From Conexibacter woesei Iso977N (lineage in GTDB: Bacteria; Actinomycetota; Thermoleophilia; Solirubrobacterales; Solirubrobacteraceae), in assembly GCF_000424625.1 (NCBI RefSeq), contig NZ_AUKG01000003.1, forward strand, positions 1 through 64,000: 64,000 nucleotides of DNA. The letters run 5' to 3'. Positions within the stretch are counted from its first letter, which is position 1. Each line of letters begins with the position of its first letter. The translations under genes were made by a program, and so were the position numbers. Of this stretch, positions 1 to 8,417 are shown piece by piece. Below the pieces are notes generated by a model. That model was given only the letters and a program-made list of their open reading frames with translations, had not been told where the DNA came from and did no database searches.

Positions 1-5
1 CGCGC

Positions 6-359
6 ATGGAACACGTGCTCGGCATCGGCGGTCTCTTCCTCCGCGCGCAGGATCCGGACGCGTTGAGCGCTTGGTACCGCGACGCGCTCGGGCTCGACGG
101 CGGCGAGCATGGCATGTGGGAGCAGGAGCTGGGGCCGACGGTCATCGCGACGTTCCCGGCCGACAGCGACTACTTCGCCTCCCGCGAGCAGAAGATCATG
201 TTGAACTTCCGCGTCCGCGACCTCGACGCGATGCTCACCCAGCTCCGCGCCGCGGGCGCCGACGTGGCCGACGACGTCCAGGACATGGACGGCGTCGGCC
301 GCTTCGGCTGGGTCGCCGATCCGGAGGGCAACCGGATCGAGCTGTGGCAGCCTGCGTGA
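6..359 (+). CDS. VOC-fold (glyoxalase/bleomycin-resistance superfamily) protein
   Basis: A 117-residue single-domain protein of the vicinal-oxygen-chelate superfamily. The N-terminal half has the typical strand then helix with AWYRDALGL (about 22-30), and the C-terminus ends in the family hallmark VADPEGNRIELWQP, whose Glu (about 113) is the usual metal or substrate position. Members are isomerases, dioxygenases or binding proteins; nothing here fixes the substrate. The ATG at position 6 gives a complete fold, so the gene appears intact although the upstream region is outside the window. It converges on the M29 peptidase gene. Fold assignment is firm, function unknown. Confidence 0.85.
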   Translation: MEHVLGIGGLFLRAQDPDALSAWYRDALGLDGGEHGMWEQELGPTVIATFPADSDYFASREQKIMLNFRVRDLDAMLTQLRAAGADVADDVQDMDGVGRFGWVADPEGNRIELWQPA

Positions 360-380
360 GGCACAGCCCGGCCAGGGCCG

Positions 381-400
381 CGGACGTGAGTGCGCGTCCG
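381..400. terminator. Weak convergent hairpin
   Basis: CGGACG (381-386) pairs with CGTCCG (395-400) around an 8-nt loop in the 48-bp gap between the converging VOC and aminopeptidase genes. There is no T-tract. It could be a weak bidirectional terminator. Confidence 0.35.
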
Positions 401-407
401 GACCGGC

Positions 408-1535
408 TCACAGCGTGAAGTGGCCGTTCTCCTGGATCGGGACGCCGTCGGCGAGGATGCGGCCGCCGGGGCGCAGGTCGCAGATGAGGTCCCAGTGCAG
501 CGCCGAGATGTTGGTGCCCTTGGTCTCGGGGTAGGAGCGGCCGAGGGCGAGGTGGACCGTCCCGCCGAGCTTCTCGTCGAACAGGATCGCGCCGATCGGC
601 TGAGTGATCCCGTAGTTGGTGCCGATGCCGAGCTCGCCGAGGTACCTGGCGCCCTCGTCGGTCTGCAGCGCGCGCTGGAGGTACTCCTCGCCGCGCGACG
701 CGGTCGCCTTGATGACGGCGCCGTCGCGGAACTCCAGCTCGACGTCGCGGACGTCCACGCCGGAGGGGCTCGACGGGATCGTGAAGCGGATCCTCCCGTT
801 GGCCGAGCGCTCCTGCGGGCCGGTGAAGACCTCGCCGGACGGCATGTTGCGCTTGCCGTCGGAGTTCACCCAGACCCGCTTGGACACGTCCAGCGAGATG
901 TCCGTCCCGTCGGCCTCGATCCTGATGGTCCTGGCCTTCGACACGCGCTCGATCAGCGCGGCCTGGAACTGGCGCAGCTCGGTCCAGCCGCCGACGGGAT
1001 CCGGGCGGTCGAGGAACAGGGCGCCCGCGACGAACCTCGCGAACTCGCCGAGCTCCATGCCCGCCAGCGCCGCGTTGGCGGGCGTCGGCCACAGCGTGCC
1101 GCACCAGCGCTTCCTGAGCATCTGCTCGCGCACGTCGCTGCGCCCGCGGGCGGCGCGCGTCATCAGCGCCGGGTCGATGCCGATCAGCGCGCGCGTGTCG
1201 TCCGGCGCCTGGATGCCGACGGTCGCGTGGATCCGCCTCGCCTCCTCGTAGGCCAACGGCGGGTAGGTGTCGAGTTGATGTTCGCGCGCGTGCCGGTAGA
1301 ACGCCGCCGCCTCGCCGGGCAGCTCGACGCGCAGGAAGCACCAGGCGTCGCGCTCCAGGATCGCGCGCTGCAACTCCAGCAACAACGGGGCGGCGAGCGT
1401 GGTGCTGCGCACCAGGACCTGCTGGGCGGGCTGGACGTCGAGGCAGTAGCCGGTGATGAGGTCGGCGAACGCCGCCGGGTCGAGGTGCTCGGTGACCTCG
1501 GCGAAGTTGTAGGGGTCGGTCACGCCGATGCTCAT
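408..1535 (-). CDS. M29 family (thermophilic-type) aminopeptidase
   Basis: A 375-residue cytosolic metallo-aminopeptidase of peptidase family M29 (AmpS/aminopeptidase T/PepS), which removes N-terminal residues from peptides with a two-metal centre. Family landmarks seen are MPSGEVFTGP (Glu near 234), GTNYGI and the late SALHWDLICDLR block (His near 346), matching the metal-binding positions of the family. The ATG at 1535 is chosen because the protein begins at the expected family N-terminus and the codon overlaps the stop of the upstream aminotransferase (ATGA, 1532-1535), implying translational coupling. The longer open frame upstream is only antisense-free extension into that gene. Confidence 0.9.
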   Translation of the reverse strand: MSIGVTDPYNFAEVTEHLDPAAFADLITGYCLDVQPAQQVLVRSTTLAAPLLLELQRAILERDAWCFLRVELPGEAAAFYRHAREHQLDTYPPLAYEEARRIHATVGIQAPDDTRALIGIDPALMTRAARGRSDVREQMLRKRWCGTLWPTPANAALAGMELGEFARFVAGALFLDRPDPVGGWTELRQFQAALIERVSKARTIRIEADGTDISLDVSKRVWVNSDGKRNMPSGEVFTGPQERSANGRIRFTIPSSPSGVDVRDVELEFRDGAVIKATASRGEEYLQRALQTDEGARYLGELGIGTNYGITQPIGAILFDEKLGGTVHLALGRSYPETKGTNISALHWDLICDLRPGGRILADGVPIQENGHFTL

Positions 1536-2674
1536 GCCCACGCCTCCTCGAGCGCGCGGATCGCCGCGGCCTCGTCGCCGCCGCCGATCCGGGCGACCGC
1601 CCGGACCAGGCGGTCCTGGGGTTCTGGTCGCGCGCCCTCGCCCATGACGCCGATCCGCCACGCCCGGCCCGCGAACGGGCCGAGCCCGCCGCTGACCTCG
1701 ATCCCGTGGTCCTTCAGCAGCGCGCCGCGCGCGGCGGCGTCGTCCAGGCCCTCCGGGATCTGCAGCGCGAGCAAGGACGACAACTGCTCGCCGTCCGGCG
1801 CGAAGCGCTCGAAGCCCAGGACGCCGAGCGCCTCGCGCAGTGCCTCGTGGGCGACCGCGTGGCGTTCCCAGCGTTGTTGTAGTCCTTCTTCCTCCACGAT
1901 CCGCAGCCCCTCGTGCAGCGCGTAGATCATGTTGATCGGCGCGGTGTGGTGGTAGGCGCGCGGGCCGTCGGCGAACCAGTAGTCGACCATCGCCTGCAGG
2001 TCGAAGTACCAGGACCGCTTCTGCAGCCGGTCCAGCGCGCGGTCGCCGACCGTGAACGGCGCGAGGCCCGGCGGGACGTTGAGGCACTTCTGGGTGCCGC
2101 TGAACGCCGCGTCGACCCCGGCTGCGTCGAGGTCCAGCGGATGGCCGGCCAGCGACGTGACGCAGTCGACGAGCAGCAGCGCGTCGGCCGCGCGCGCGGC
2201 GTCGGCCAGGCCGTCGAGCGGCTGCGCGACGCCGGTCGACGTCTCGCCGTGGACGACGAACACCGCCCGCGTCGAGCCGGCGCCGATCTCGGCGATCAGC
2301 CGCTCGGTCTCGATCGCGCGGCCCCACTCCTGCTCGACCCGGACCACGTCGGCGCCCGCCCTTCCGAGCGCGTCGGCCATGCGGCCGCCGAAGGCGCCGT
2401 GCACGCCGCAGACGACTCGGTCCCCCGGAGCGATCAGCGTGTCCACCATCGCCTGCATCCCGCCGGAGCCCGTGGCGCTCAACGGGAACGTGACCTTGTT
2501 GGTGGTCTTCATCACCGCCCGCAAGCGCGCGGCGAGATCGTCCTGCAGGGCGCCGAACGCGGGGTCCAGATGCCCCACGGTCGGGTGGCTCAGGGCCTTC
2601 AGGATCCGGTAGGGCACCGGCGAGGGGCCGGAACCGAGCAGCAGGCGAGCGGGAACCTCTTCGACGGTCGGCAC
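1532..2674 (-). CDS. Class V aminotransferase (alanine-glyoxylate / serine-pyruvate type)
   Basis: A 380-residue fold-type I PLP enzyme of the alanine-glyoxylate/serine-glyoxylate aminotransferase family. The N-terminal LLLGSGPSPV is the family's LxxGPGPS start signature. VDCVTSLAGHP supplies the cofactor-binding Asp, and SGTQKCLNVPPG contains the Schiff-base lysine (about 195). Members move amino groups between small amino acids and glyoxylate or pyruvate; substrate is not determined here. The GTG start at 2674 sits inside a strong hairpin and 7 nt after a TAACGT hexamer, suggesting a leaderless transcript. It forms an operon with the M29 aminopeptidase downstream, so the pair may handle peptide-derived amino acids (inference). 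Confidence 0.88.
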   Translation of the reverse strand: MPTVEEVPARLLLGSGPSPVPYRILKALSHPTVGHLDPAFGALQDDLAARLRAVMKTTNKVTFPLSATGSGGMQAMVDTLIAPGDRVVCGVHGAFGGRMADALGRAGADVVRVEQEWGRAIETERLIAEIGAGSTRAVFVVHGETSTGVAQPLDGLADAARAADALLLVDCVTSLAGHPLDLDAAGVDAAFSGTQKCLNVPPGLAPFTVGDRALDRLQKRSWYFDLQAMVDYWFADGPRAYHHTAPINMIYALHEGLRIVEEEGLQQRWERHAVAHEALREALGVLGFERFAPDGEQLSSLLALQIPEGLDDAAARGALLKDHGIEVSGGLGPFAGRAWRIGVMGEGARPEPQDRLVRAVARIGGGDEAAAIRALEEAWA

Positions 2675-2701
2675 GGGCCGGACGTTACCCGTCCGGCCCG
2701 T
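2673..2701 (-). terminator. Strong hairpin, terminator plus possible promoter
   Basis: A perfect 12-bp stem, ACGGGCCGGACG (2673-2684) with CGTCCGGCCCGT (2690-2701), encloses a 5-nt loop. It lies 11 nt past the stop of the PASTA protein gene and covers the GTG start of the aminotransferase. On the minus strand TAACGT (2687-2682) lies across the loop, 7 nt before that GTG, the same spacing seen at other apparent leaderless starts in this window. It may therefore end one transcript and start the next. Confidence 0.7.
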
Positions 2702-2711
2702 ATCGCACGAC

Positions 2712-4646
2712 CTACTGGTTGGCCGCCTTGGCCTTGACCTTCGGTCCGAGCGTCACGCTGACCTTGGTCCCGGAGGCGAGCCTGGCACCGCTCCTGCGCG
2801 ACTGCTTCCGGATCACGAGGCCCTTGGTCTTCTTGTACTTCTTGGGCGTCGTGACCGTGCCGAGCCTGCAGTGCGCGGCGGCAAGCTTGCGCCTGGCGGC
2901 GGCTGTGGTGAGACCCGCGAGCGACGGCACCTTGCAGGTGACCGCGGCGGGCCTGGCCGGCGGTGCCGGCTTGGGCGTCACCGGCGCCGGGCTCGGCGCG
3001 GGCGCCGGGCTCGTCGCCGTGGTCGTCGTCGTGACGGGCGTCTGCGTCGTCGTGGTCGTCGTGCCCGTCCCCGGGTCCGCGTCGCCGGTGCTCGGCGGCG
3101 GCGGGGCCTGCGCGACCACCACGGTCCGCGTCTCGGTCGCCGGGTCGGTGTTGCCCGAGGCGTCGATCCCCGTCGCGGTCACCGTGTAGGTCCCGCCCGC
3201 CGCGTAGGTGTGCGAGACCGCGTCGCCGTCGGCGGTGTGGCCGTCGCCGAAGTCCCAGCGGACCGTGCCCCAGCTGAGCGCGTCGGACGCCGTGCCCGAG
3301 AACGCCAGCGGCGTGCCGCTCGTGCCCGTGGCCGGGACCGTGACGCTGCCCAGCTGCGGGGCGCCGAGGTCGTAGTAGGACAGCGAGACGCTCGAGGAGC
3401 TGCCTGGCCAGAACATCGCCATGTCGCCGGCCGCGTCGATCCCGCCGACGGCGCCCGGCATGTTGACCCCGGACGAGTAGCCGCCGGTCGTGACCAGCGT
3501 CGCGGGCTCGAAGGTCCCGTCCGCGTCGCGCTTGGCCACGTAGAGCCCGTCGGTGGCGAGCATGAACACCGCGCCGCTGCCGTCGGGCCGGAGCACCGTC
3601 CGGCTGCGGCTGTTGGGGCTCGGGCCGAGCGTCGTGACCGCGCCCACGGGCGTGCCGGCGAGCGTGACCGCCCGCGCGGCGTACCTGCCGATGAAGCCCG
3701 GGCTCCACGAGACGACCGCCGTCCCGTCGCCGGCCATCGCGACGCTCGGGTACGCCGTGTCGTCGCCGGGGGCCGAGACGGCCACCGGGGTGCCGAACGC
3801 GCCGCCGGCCGGCATCGTCGCGACCCGGATCTCGCCATGGTTGCCGGCGGATCCGGTGTAGGCGACGGCGACGTCGCCGGCCGCGTCGATCGCGGTCGAC
3901 GGCTCGAAGTCGGGGACACCGTCGTGCACGTCGGCCGGCGTGCCGAACACGCCGCCCGCGGGCCGGACCGATGCGCGGAGCGCGCTCTGCGCGGGATCCG
4001 TGGCGACTTCGCTCCATCCGACGACGGCGTCGCCGGCCCCGTTCATCGAGACGCTGAACGCCAGCGACCAACCCGCCGTCACCGTGCCCGTCGTCCCGAG
4101 CGTCCCGCTGGTCCCGATCAGTCCCCAGTGCATGGTCCACGGCGACGACGTCCCCGTCTTCCAGGCGACGGCGACCTCGCCCGCGTCATCGATCCCGATG
4201 CGGACGTTGCCGGTGTCGTTCATCCCGTCCTGGTAGGTCGTCGACGAGATGTCGACGGGCGCGCGGAAGGTGCTGCTGCCCGCGGGCCGGACCGCGACGT
4301 GCGCCTCGTCGTTGTCGGCGCCGACCCACGCGACCGCGATCGCGCCGGTGTCGCTGAGCGCCACCTGCGGGTCTCCGGCTCGCGTCGTGTCGGAACCGAC
4401 GACCGTGGTCGTCTCCGGGCCGCCGGCCGGGCGCTCGTAGAGCACCACGTCGCGCTGGTCGGCCGAGATGGTCACCGCGGCCACGTCGCCGTCGGCGTTC
4501 ATCGTGGCGCTCGATCGATAGGCGGTCACCGCGGACGGGAACAGCGCATGCGGCGCGCTCCACGTCGTCGCCCCTGCGGATGCTGCGAGCGCAAGTGCTA
4601 GCGCGGCGGTCGTTGCGACCACCGCGAAAGAACGGATCTTCCTCAC
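2712..4646 (-). CDS. Secreted beta-repeat/PKD/PASTA protein, paralogue 1
   Basis: An exported 644-residue protein. After a basic N-terminus and hydrophobic signal segment cleaved near AGATTW, it has a long region of about 50-residue beta repeats (recurring GEVAVAW, AGDVAVAY, DTGAIAVAW), resembling a propeller. A PKD domain follows (WDFGDGH...SHTYAAGGTYTVTA, about 465-515), then a Thr/Pro/Ala-rich linker and one PASTA domain (CKVPSLAGLT to VSVTLG, about 570-632). PASTA domains bind cell-wall muropeptides or act as extracellular spacers. Two Cys in the PASTA unit (CKVP and HCRLG) are kept in all four paralogues and may form a disulfide. GTG at 4646 is preferred over ATG 4685 because the paralogue at 8323 begins at the same aligned GTG behind AGGGG. 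It is closest to paralogue 3. Confidence 0.85.
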   Translation of the reverse strand: MRKIRSFAVVATTAALALALAASAGATTWSAPHALFPSAVTAYRSSATMNADGDVAAVTISADQRDVVLYERPAGGPETTTVVGSDTTRAGDPQVALSDTGAIAVAWVGADNDEAHVAVRPAGSSTFRAPVDISSTTYQDGMNDTGNVRIGIDDAGEVAVAWKTGTSSPWTMHWGLIGTSGTLGTTGTVTAGWSLAFSVSMNGAGDAVVGWSEVATDPAQSALRASVRPAGGVFGTPADVHDGVPDFEPSTAIDAAGDVAVAYTGSAGNHGEIRVATMPAGGAFGTPVAVSAPGDDTAYPSVAMAGDGTAVVSWSPGFIGRYAARAVTLAGTPVGAVTTLGPSPNSRSRTVLRPDGSGAVFMLATDGLYVAKRDADGTFEPATLVTTGGYSSGVNMPGAVGGIDAAGDMAMFWPGSSSSVSLSYYDLGAPQLGSVTVPATGTSGTPLAFSGTASDALSWGTVRWDFGDGHTADGDAVSHTYAAGGTYTVTATGIDASGNTDPATETRTVVVAQAPPPPSTGDADPGTGTTTTTTQTPVTTTTTATSPAPAPSPAPVTPKPAPPARPAAVTCKVPSLAGLTTAAARRKLAAAHCRLGTVTTPKKYKKTKGLVIRKQSRRSGARLASGTKVSVTLGPKVKAKAANQ

Positions 4647-4693
4647 CAGTTTCCCCTGACTTTCCTTGTCGGACCGGCGGCGCATGGTAGCGG

Positions 4694-4717
4694 CGGCGTG
4701 CCAGTTCTGGCACGCCG
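4694..4717 (-). terminator. Palindromic terminator after paralogue 2
   Basis: An 11-bp perfect inverted repeat with only TT between the arms: CGGCGTGCCAG (4694-4704) and CTGGCACGCCG (4707-4717). It lies 27 nt after the stop of the gene ending at 4744 and before the start of paralogue 1. A terminator is likely, although the near absence of a loop also allows a protein-binding palindrome. Confidence 0.6.
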
Positions 4718-4743
4718 GTGTCAGAGGAACGATGGGCGCGGTG

Positions 4744-6402
4744 CTAGCGCCTGCGGTGCTTGGGCTTCGGCTTCACGCCGAGCGTCACGTGGACCTTGGT
4801 CCCGGAGGCGATCCGGGTGCCGCTCCTGCGTGACTGGGCCCGGATCACGAGGCCCGTGCGGTGCCGGTAGCGCTTCGGCGTCGTGACCCTCCCGAGTGTG
4901 CAGTGCGCGCTGCGCAGGCGCGCGGCGGCGCGGGTCCGGGTCAAGTTGATGATGTTGGGAACCGCGCAGCGCCTGGCCGCCGGCGTCGCGGCCGACGCCG
5001 CGGCGGCGGTCCGGAGCGGCGTCGCCGGTGACACCGGCGCGGCGGCCACGCTCGGCGCGGGATCGCTCGGCGGCGCCGCGCCCGGGTCGCCGTCCCACGT
5101 GCGCCAGCGCTCGGCGCCGTCCTGCCCGGCCCAGGCCCCGAGCGCGTCGCCCTGCGCGTCGAAGGCGACCGACGCATTGCCCTGCGCGGCCTGCCCGTCG
5201 GCCGTCGCCAGCGCCGGGTCGACGAACGCGAACGCCGCCGCGCCGCGCGGCCGGATCGACGTCCACACGCTGCTGCCGTCGTAGAACGACAGGATCCCGG
5301 TGCCGTCGGGCCCGAGCGCGACGTCGATCGCCCGTGCCGAGAGCATCGCCACCTGGCCCGGCGCGCCGAACGTCCCGCCCGCGGTCCCGAGCGCCGCCAT
5401 CGGCAGCTGCCGCGAGTCGTCCTCCACGTAGCCCACCGCCATCTCGCGCCCGCCCGCGCCACCGACCGCGACGTGCGGCAGCGCGTCGTCGAGCGCCGCG
5501 TTGGAGACGTCCTGCTCGCTCGTCCAAGCGCCGCCGGCCCCGGCGCGCGACGACCCGCGGATCACGCCGTCGCCCTCCGGGTCGCTGTCGGCGCGCCACG
5601 CGAGCGCCGCGCTGCCGTCCGGCCCGACCGCGACCGACGGCGGCTCGAGGTGGTGGTTGGGCGACGACACCGTGACCGGTGCGCCGAACGTCCCGCCCGC
5701 CGGGCGCGAGATCGCGCGCACGACGAACGCCGGGTCGCCGCCGTAGGGGCCGACGTTCTCCGGCCAGGCGATCACCGTGTCCCCGCGTGCGTCGGACGCC
5801 ATCTGCGCCTGCCCGAGGATCCAGGCGCCCGCGTCGGTGGACCCGATCGGCCCGAACGTGCTCGCGCCCGCCGCGCGCACCGCCCAGTGGACCTCGATGT
5901 GGCTGCCGTTGTTGGCCATCCACGTGACGACCGTCGCCCCGTCGGCGCCGGTCGCGACCTGCGGGACGTAGTCGAGGCTGCCCGCGACCGCGCTGTCGCA
6001 GCAGGGGTCGCCCGCGACGTACTCGGCCGCCGACGGCATGACCGCGCCCGGCGCGACGCTGCGCAGGTAGAGACGCCCGTCCTCCACGTACGCGGTGCGG
6101 GCGACGCCGTCCGGGCCGATCGCCGCGCGCCCCGTCTGGTGCGTCGTGATCGGCGCCTGGGCCGCGGGCCAGGACGTCCCGGCCGCGCGCGTGGTGAGCA
6201 GGACCTGCTGCTGGTCGTAGGTCGTCAGCGCGATCGCCTGGTCGCCGGCCGCATCGACGGCGACGTCGGTGCCCGTCGCGTTGATCGCGCCCGGCAGCTG
6301 CAGGACCGGGCCCCAGCCGGTGCCGGCGACCGCCGCCGCGGGGGCGGCGGCCGCGAGCAGCGCGGCGGTGAGGGCGGTCAGGAGCGCGCGGTTCGGTTTC
6401 AC
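4744..6402 (-). CDS. Secreted beta-repeat/PASTA protein, paralogue 2 (no PKD)
   Basis: A 552-residue exported protein with an N-terminal signal (MKPNRALLTALTAALLAAAAP). The body consists of beta repeats of the same type as its neighbours (VDAAGDQAIALTT, GPDGTGILSFYD). It lacks the PKD domain of paralogues 1 and 3: an Ala/Pro/Ser linker leads directly to one PASTA domain (CAVPNIINLT to VHVTLG, about 478-542). The Cys pair CAVP/HCTLG is conserved. The tail is strongly basic (KPKPKHRRR). Only 25 bp separates it from paralogue 3, so the two are probably co-transcribed. A peptidoglycan-facing or surface adhesion role is possible but unproved. Confidence 0.83.
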   Translation of the reverse strand: MKPNRALLTALTAALLAAAAPAAAVAGTGWGPVLQLPGAINATGTDVAVDAAGDQAIALTTYDQQQVLLTTRAAGTSWPAAQAPITTHQTGRAAIGPDGVARTAYVEDGRLYLRSVAPGAVMPSAAEYVAGDPCCDSAVAGSLDYVPQVATGADGATVVTWMANNGSHIEVHWAVRAAGASTFGPIGSTDAGAWILGQAQMASDARGDTVIAWPENVGPYGGDPAFVVRAISRPAGGTFGAPVTVSSPNHHLEPPSVAVGPDGSAALAWRADSDPEGDGVIRGSSRAGAGGAWTSEQDVSNAALDDALPHVAVGGAGGREMAVGYVEDDSRQLPMAALGTAGGTFGAPGQVAMLSARAIDVALGPDGTGILSFYDGSSVWTSIRPRGAAAFAFVDPALATADGQAAQGNASVAFDAQGDALGAWAGQDGAERWRTWDGDPGAAPPSDPAPSVAAAPVSPATPLRTAAAASAATPAARRCAVPNIINLTRTRAAARLRSAHCTLGRVTTPKRYRHRTGLVIRAQSRRSGTRIASGTKVHVTLGVKPKPKHRRR

Positions 6403-6427
6403 GCGCTCACTGGTGCCCAGGATCGCC

Positions 6428-8323
6428 CTACCGCACGCGCCTGTGCGACGCCGGGCGCTTCGGCTTGACGCCCAGCGTCACCGAGACCTTCGCGCCCGCT
6501 GCCGTCCTCGTGCCTGCCCTGCGCGACTGCGCCCGGATCACGAGGCCCTTGGACTTCTTGTACCTCTTGGGCGTGGTGACGGTGCCGAGCCTGCAGTGGG
6601 CTGCGGCGAGCTTCTTCTTCGCGGCGGCCGTCGTCAGGCCGGCGAGCGACGGGACCTTGCACTGGGCCGCGGCGTGCGGCGCCGGCTTCGGCGTCGCCGG
6701 CCTGGGCGCCGGGCTCGGCATGGGCGCCGGGGCCGGCGTCCTCGTTTCTTGGCCCGTGTCGCCGGTGCTCGGCGGCGCCGGAGCCTGCGCGACCACCACG
6801 GTCCGCGTCGCGGTCGCCGGGTCGGTGTTGCCCGCCGCGTCGGTCAGCGTCGCGGTCACGGTGTACGTGCCCGCCGCCGCGTAGGTGTGCGAGACCCGGG
6901 CGCCGCCGGCGGTCTGGCCGTCGCCGAAGTCCCAGTCGATCGTGGCCCAGCCGAGCGGGGCGGACGCCGTGGCCGCGAACGCCAGCGGCGTGCCGCTCGT
7001 GCCCGCGGCCGGGACCGCGACGTCGCTCAGGTGCGGCGTGTCGAGGTCGTAGTAGGACAGCGAGACGCTCGACGCGCTGTCCGGCCAGAACACCGCCATG
7101 CCGTCCTGCGCGTCGACCGCGCCCACAGCACCCGGGCCGCCGCTCCCGTTCGTCTCGGCCGCGGCGGTGATCAGCGTCGCGGGCTCGAAGGTCCCGTCGC
7201 TGTTGCGCTCGGCGATGTAGAGCCCGTCGGTGGCGAGCATGAGGACCGCGCCGCTGCCGTCGGGCCGCAGCACCGTCTGGCTGCGGCCGTAGGAGCTCGC
7301 GCTGAACGTCGTGATCGGGCCCGCCGTCGCGCCGGCGAGCGTGACCGCCCGCGCGGCGTACCTGCCGCCGAAGGCCGGGTAGGCCGGGCTCCACGAGACG
7401 ACCGCGGTGCCGTCGCCGGCCAGCGCGACGCTCGGGTTCTCCGTGTCGGCCCCGGCGGCCGAGACGTCCACCGGTGCGCCGAACGTGCCGCCGGCCGGCA
7501 GCGTCGCGACGCGGAGCCCGTTGTGGCCGCCGACCCAGTCGGTGTAGGCGATGGCGACGTCGCCGGCCGCGTCGATCGCCGTCGACGGATCGCCGCCGGC
7601 GGAGCCGCTGTCGGCGGTGGCCGGCGTGCCGAACGCGCCGCCCGCGGGCCGGATCGACGCCCGGACCGCGTCGTCCGCGGCGTTCGAGGAGGTCTGGCTC
7701 CAGCCGACGACGGCGTCGCCGGCCGCGTTCATCGAGACGCTGAACGACAGCGACGAGCTCGCCGAGGCGGTGCCCGTCGTCCCGAGCGCCCCGTCGGTCC
7801 CGATCAGCCCCCAGTGCAGCGTCGAAGCTCCGGTGGCCCAGGCGAAGGCGACCTCGCCCGCGTCGTCGATCCCGATGCGGACGTTGTCCTCGGGGTTCAT
7901 CCCGTCCCCGTAGCGCGTCGCCGCGGCGTCGACCGGCGCGCGGAAGCTGCTGCTGCCCGCGGGCCGGACCGCGACGTGCGCCTCGTCGCCGTTCTTGGTG
8001 TCGACCCAGGCGACCGCGATCGCGCCGGTGTCGCTGAGCGCCACCTGCGGGTCGTCCACACGGGTCGCGGAGCCGACGACCGTGGTCGTCCCCCGGCCGC
8101 CGGCCGGGCGCTCGTAGAGGACCACGTCGCGGTGGTCGTCCGAGAGGCTCACCGCGGCGACGTCGCCGCCGGCGTTCATCGTGCCGCTCTGCCGGTACGC
8201 GGCCATCGCGGACGGGAACAGCGCATGCGGCGCGCTCCAGCCCGTCGCCCCGGCCGATGACGCCGGCACGACGACGAACGCGGCGGTCGCTGCGACCGCC
8301 GCCATTGAACGGATCTTCCTCAC
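6428..8323 (-). CDS. Secreted beta-repeat/PKD/PASTA protein, paralogue 3
   Basis: A 631-residue exported protein, the closest relative of paralogue 1, with long near-identical blocks in the repeats and in the PASTA unit (CKVPSLAGLTTAAAKKKL against CKVPSLAGLTTAAARRKL). Order: signal peptide (MRKIRSMAAVAATAAF), beta repeats to about 430, PKD domain (WDFGDGQTA, SHTYAAAGTYTVTA), Pro/Ala linker, PASTA (about 553-620) and basic tail (ASHRRVR). It starts at GTG 8323 behind AGGGGAGAAC. Paralogues 1 and 3 even share their upstream leader, indicating a duplication that carried the promoter region with it. Confidence 0.85.
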   Translation of the reverse strand: MRKIRSMAAVAATAAFVVVPASSAGATGWSAPHALFPSAMAAYRQSGTMNAGGDVAAVSLSDDHRDVVLYERPAGGRGTTTVVGSATRVDDPQVALSDTGAIAVAWVDTKNGDEAHVAVRPAGSSSFRAPVDAAATRYGDGMNPEDNVRIGIDDAGEVAFAWATGASTLHWGLIGTDGALGTTGTASASSSLSFSVSMNAAGDAVVGWSQTSSNAADDAVRASIRPAGGAFGTPATADSGSAGGDPSTAIDAAGDVAIAYTDWVGGHNGLRVATLPAGGTFGAPVDVSAAGADTENPSVALAGDGTAVVSWSPAYPAFGGRYAARAVTLAGATAGPITTFSASSYGRSQTVLRPDGSGAVLMLATDGLYIAERNSDGTFEPATLITAAAETNGSGGPGAVGAVDAQDGMAVFWPDSASSVSLSYYDLDTPHLSDVAVPAAGTSGTPLAFAATASAPLGWATIDWDFGDGQTAGGARVSHTYAAAGTYTVTATLTDAAGNTDPATATRTVVVAQAPAPPSTGDTGQETRTPAPAPMPSPAPRPATPKPAPHAAAQCKVPSLAGLTTAAAKKKLAAAHCRLGTVTTPKRYKKSKGLVIRAQSRRAGTRTAAGAKVSVTLGVKPKRPASHRRVR

Positions 8324-8367
8324 CAGTTCTCCCCTGACTTCCTTGTCGATGCGGCCAGGCAGGGTAG

Positions 8368-8397
8368 CGCCGACGCGCCGCTCATGGCGCGCCGGCG
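8368..8397 (-). terminator. Hairpin terminator after paralogue 4
   Basis: A 12-bp stem with one A-C mismatch, positions 8368-8379 pairing with 8386-8397 around a 6-nt loop. It lies 20 nt beyond the stop of the gene ending at 8418 and before paralogue 3, so paralogues 4 and 3 are probably separate transcripts. Confidence 0.6.
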
Positions 8398-8417
8398 TCC
8401 GGACACCCTGCGCAGCG

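Noticed and set aside
390-1925. Long plus-strand open frame opposite the M29 peptidase and aminotransferase
   Set aside because: Arg/Ala/Gly/Asp-rich product typical of antisense reading in very high-GC DNA; the opposite strand encodes clear enzymes.
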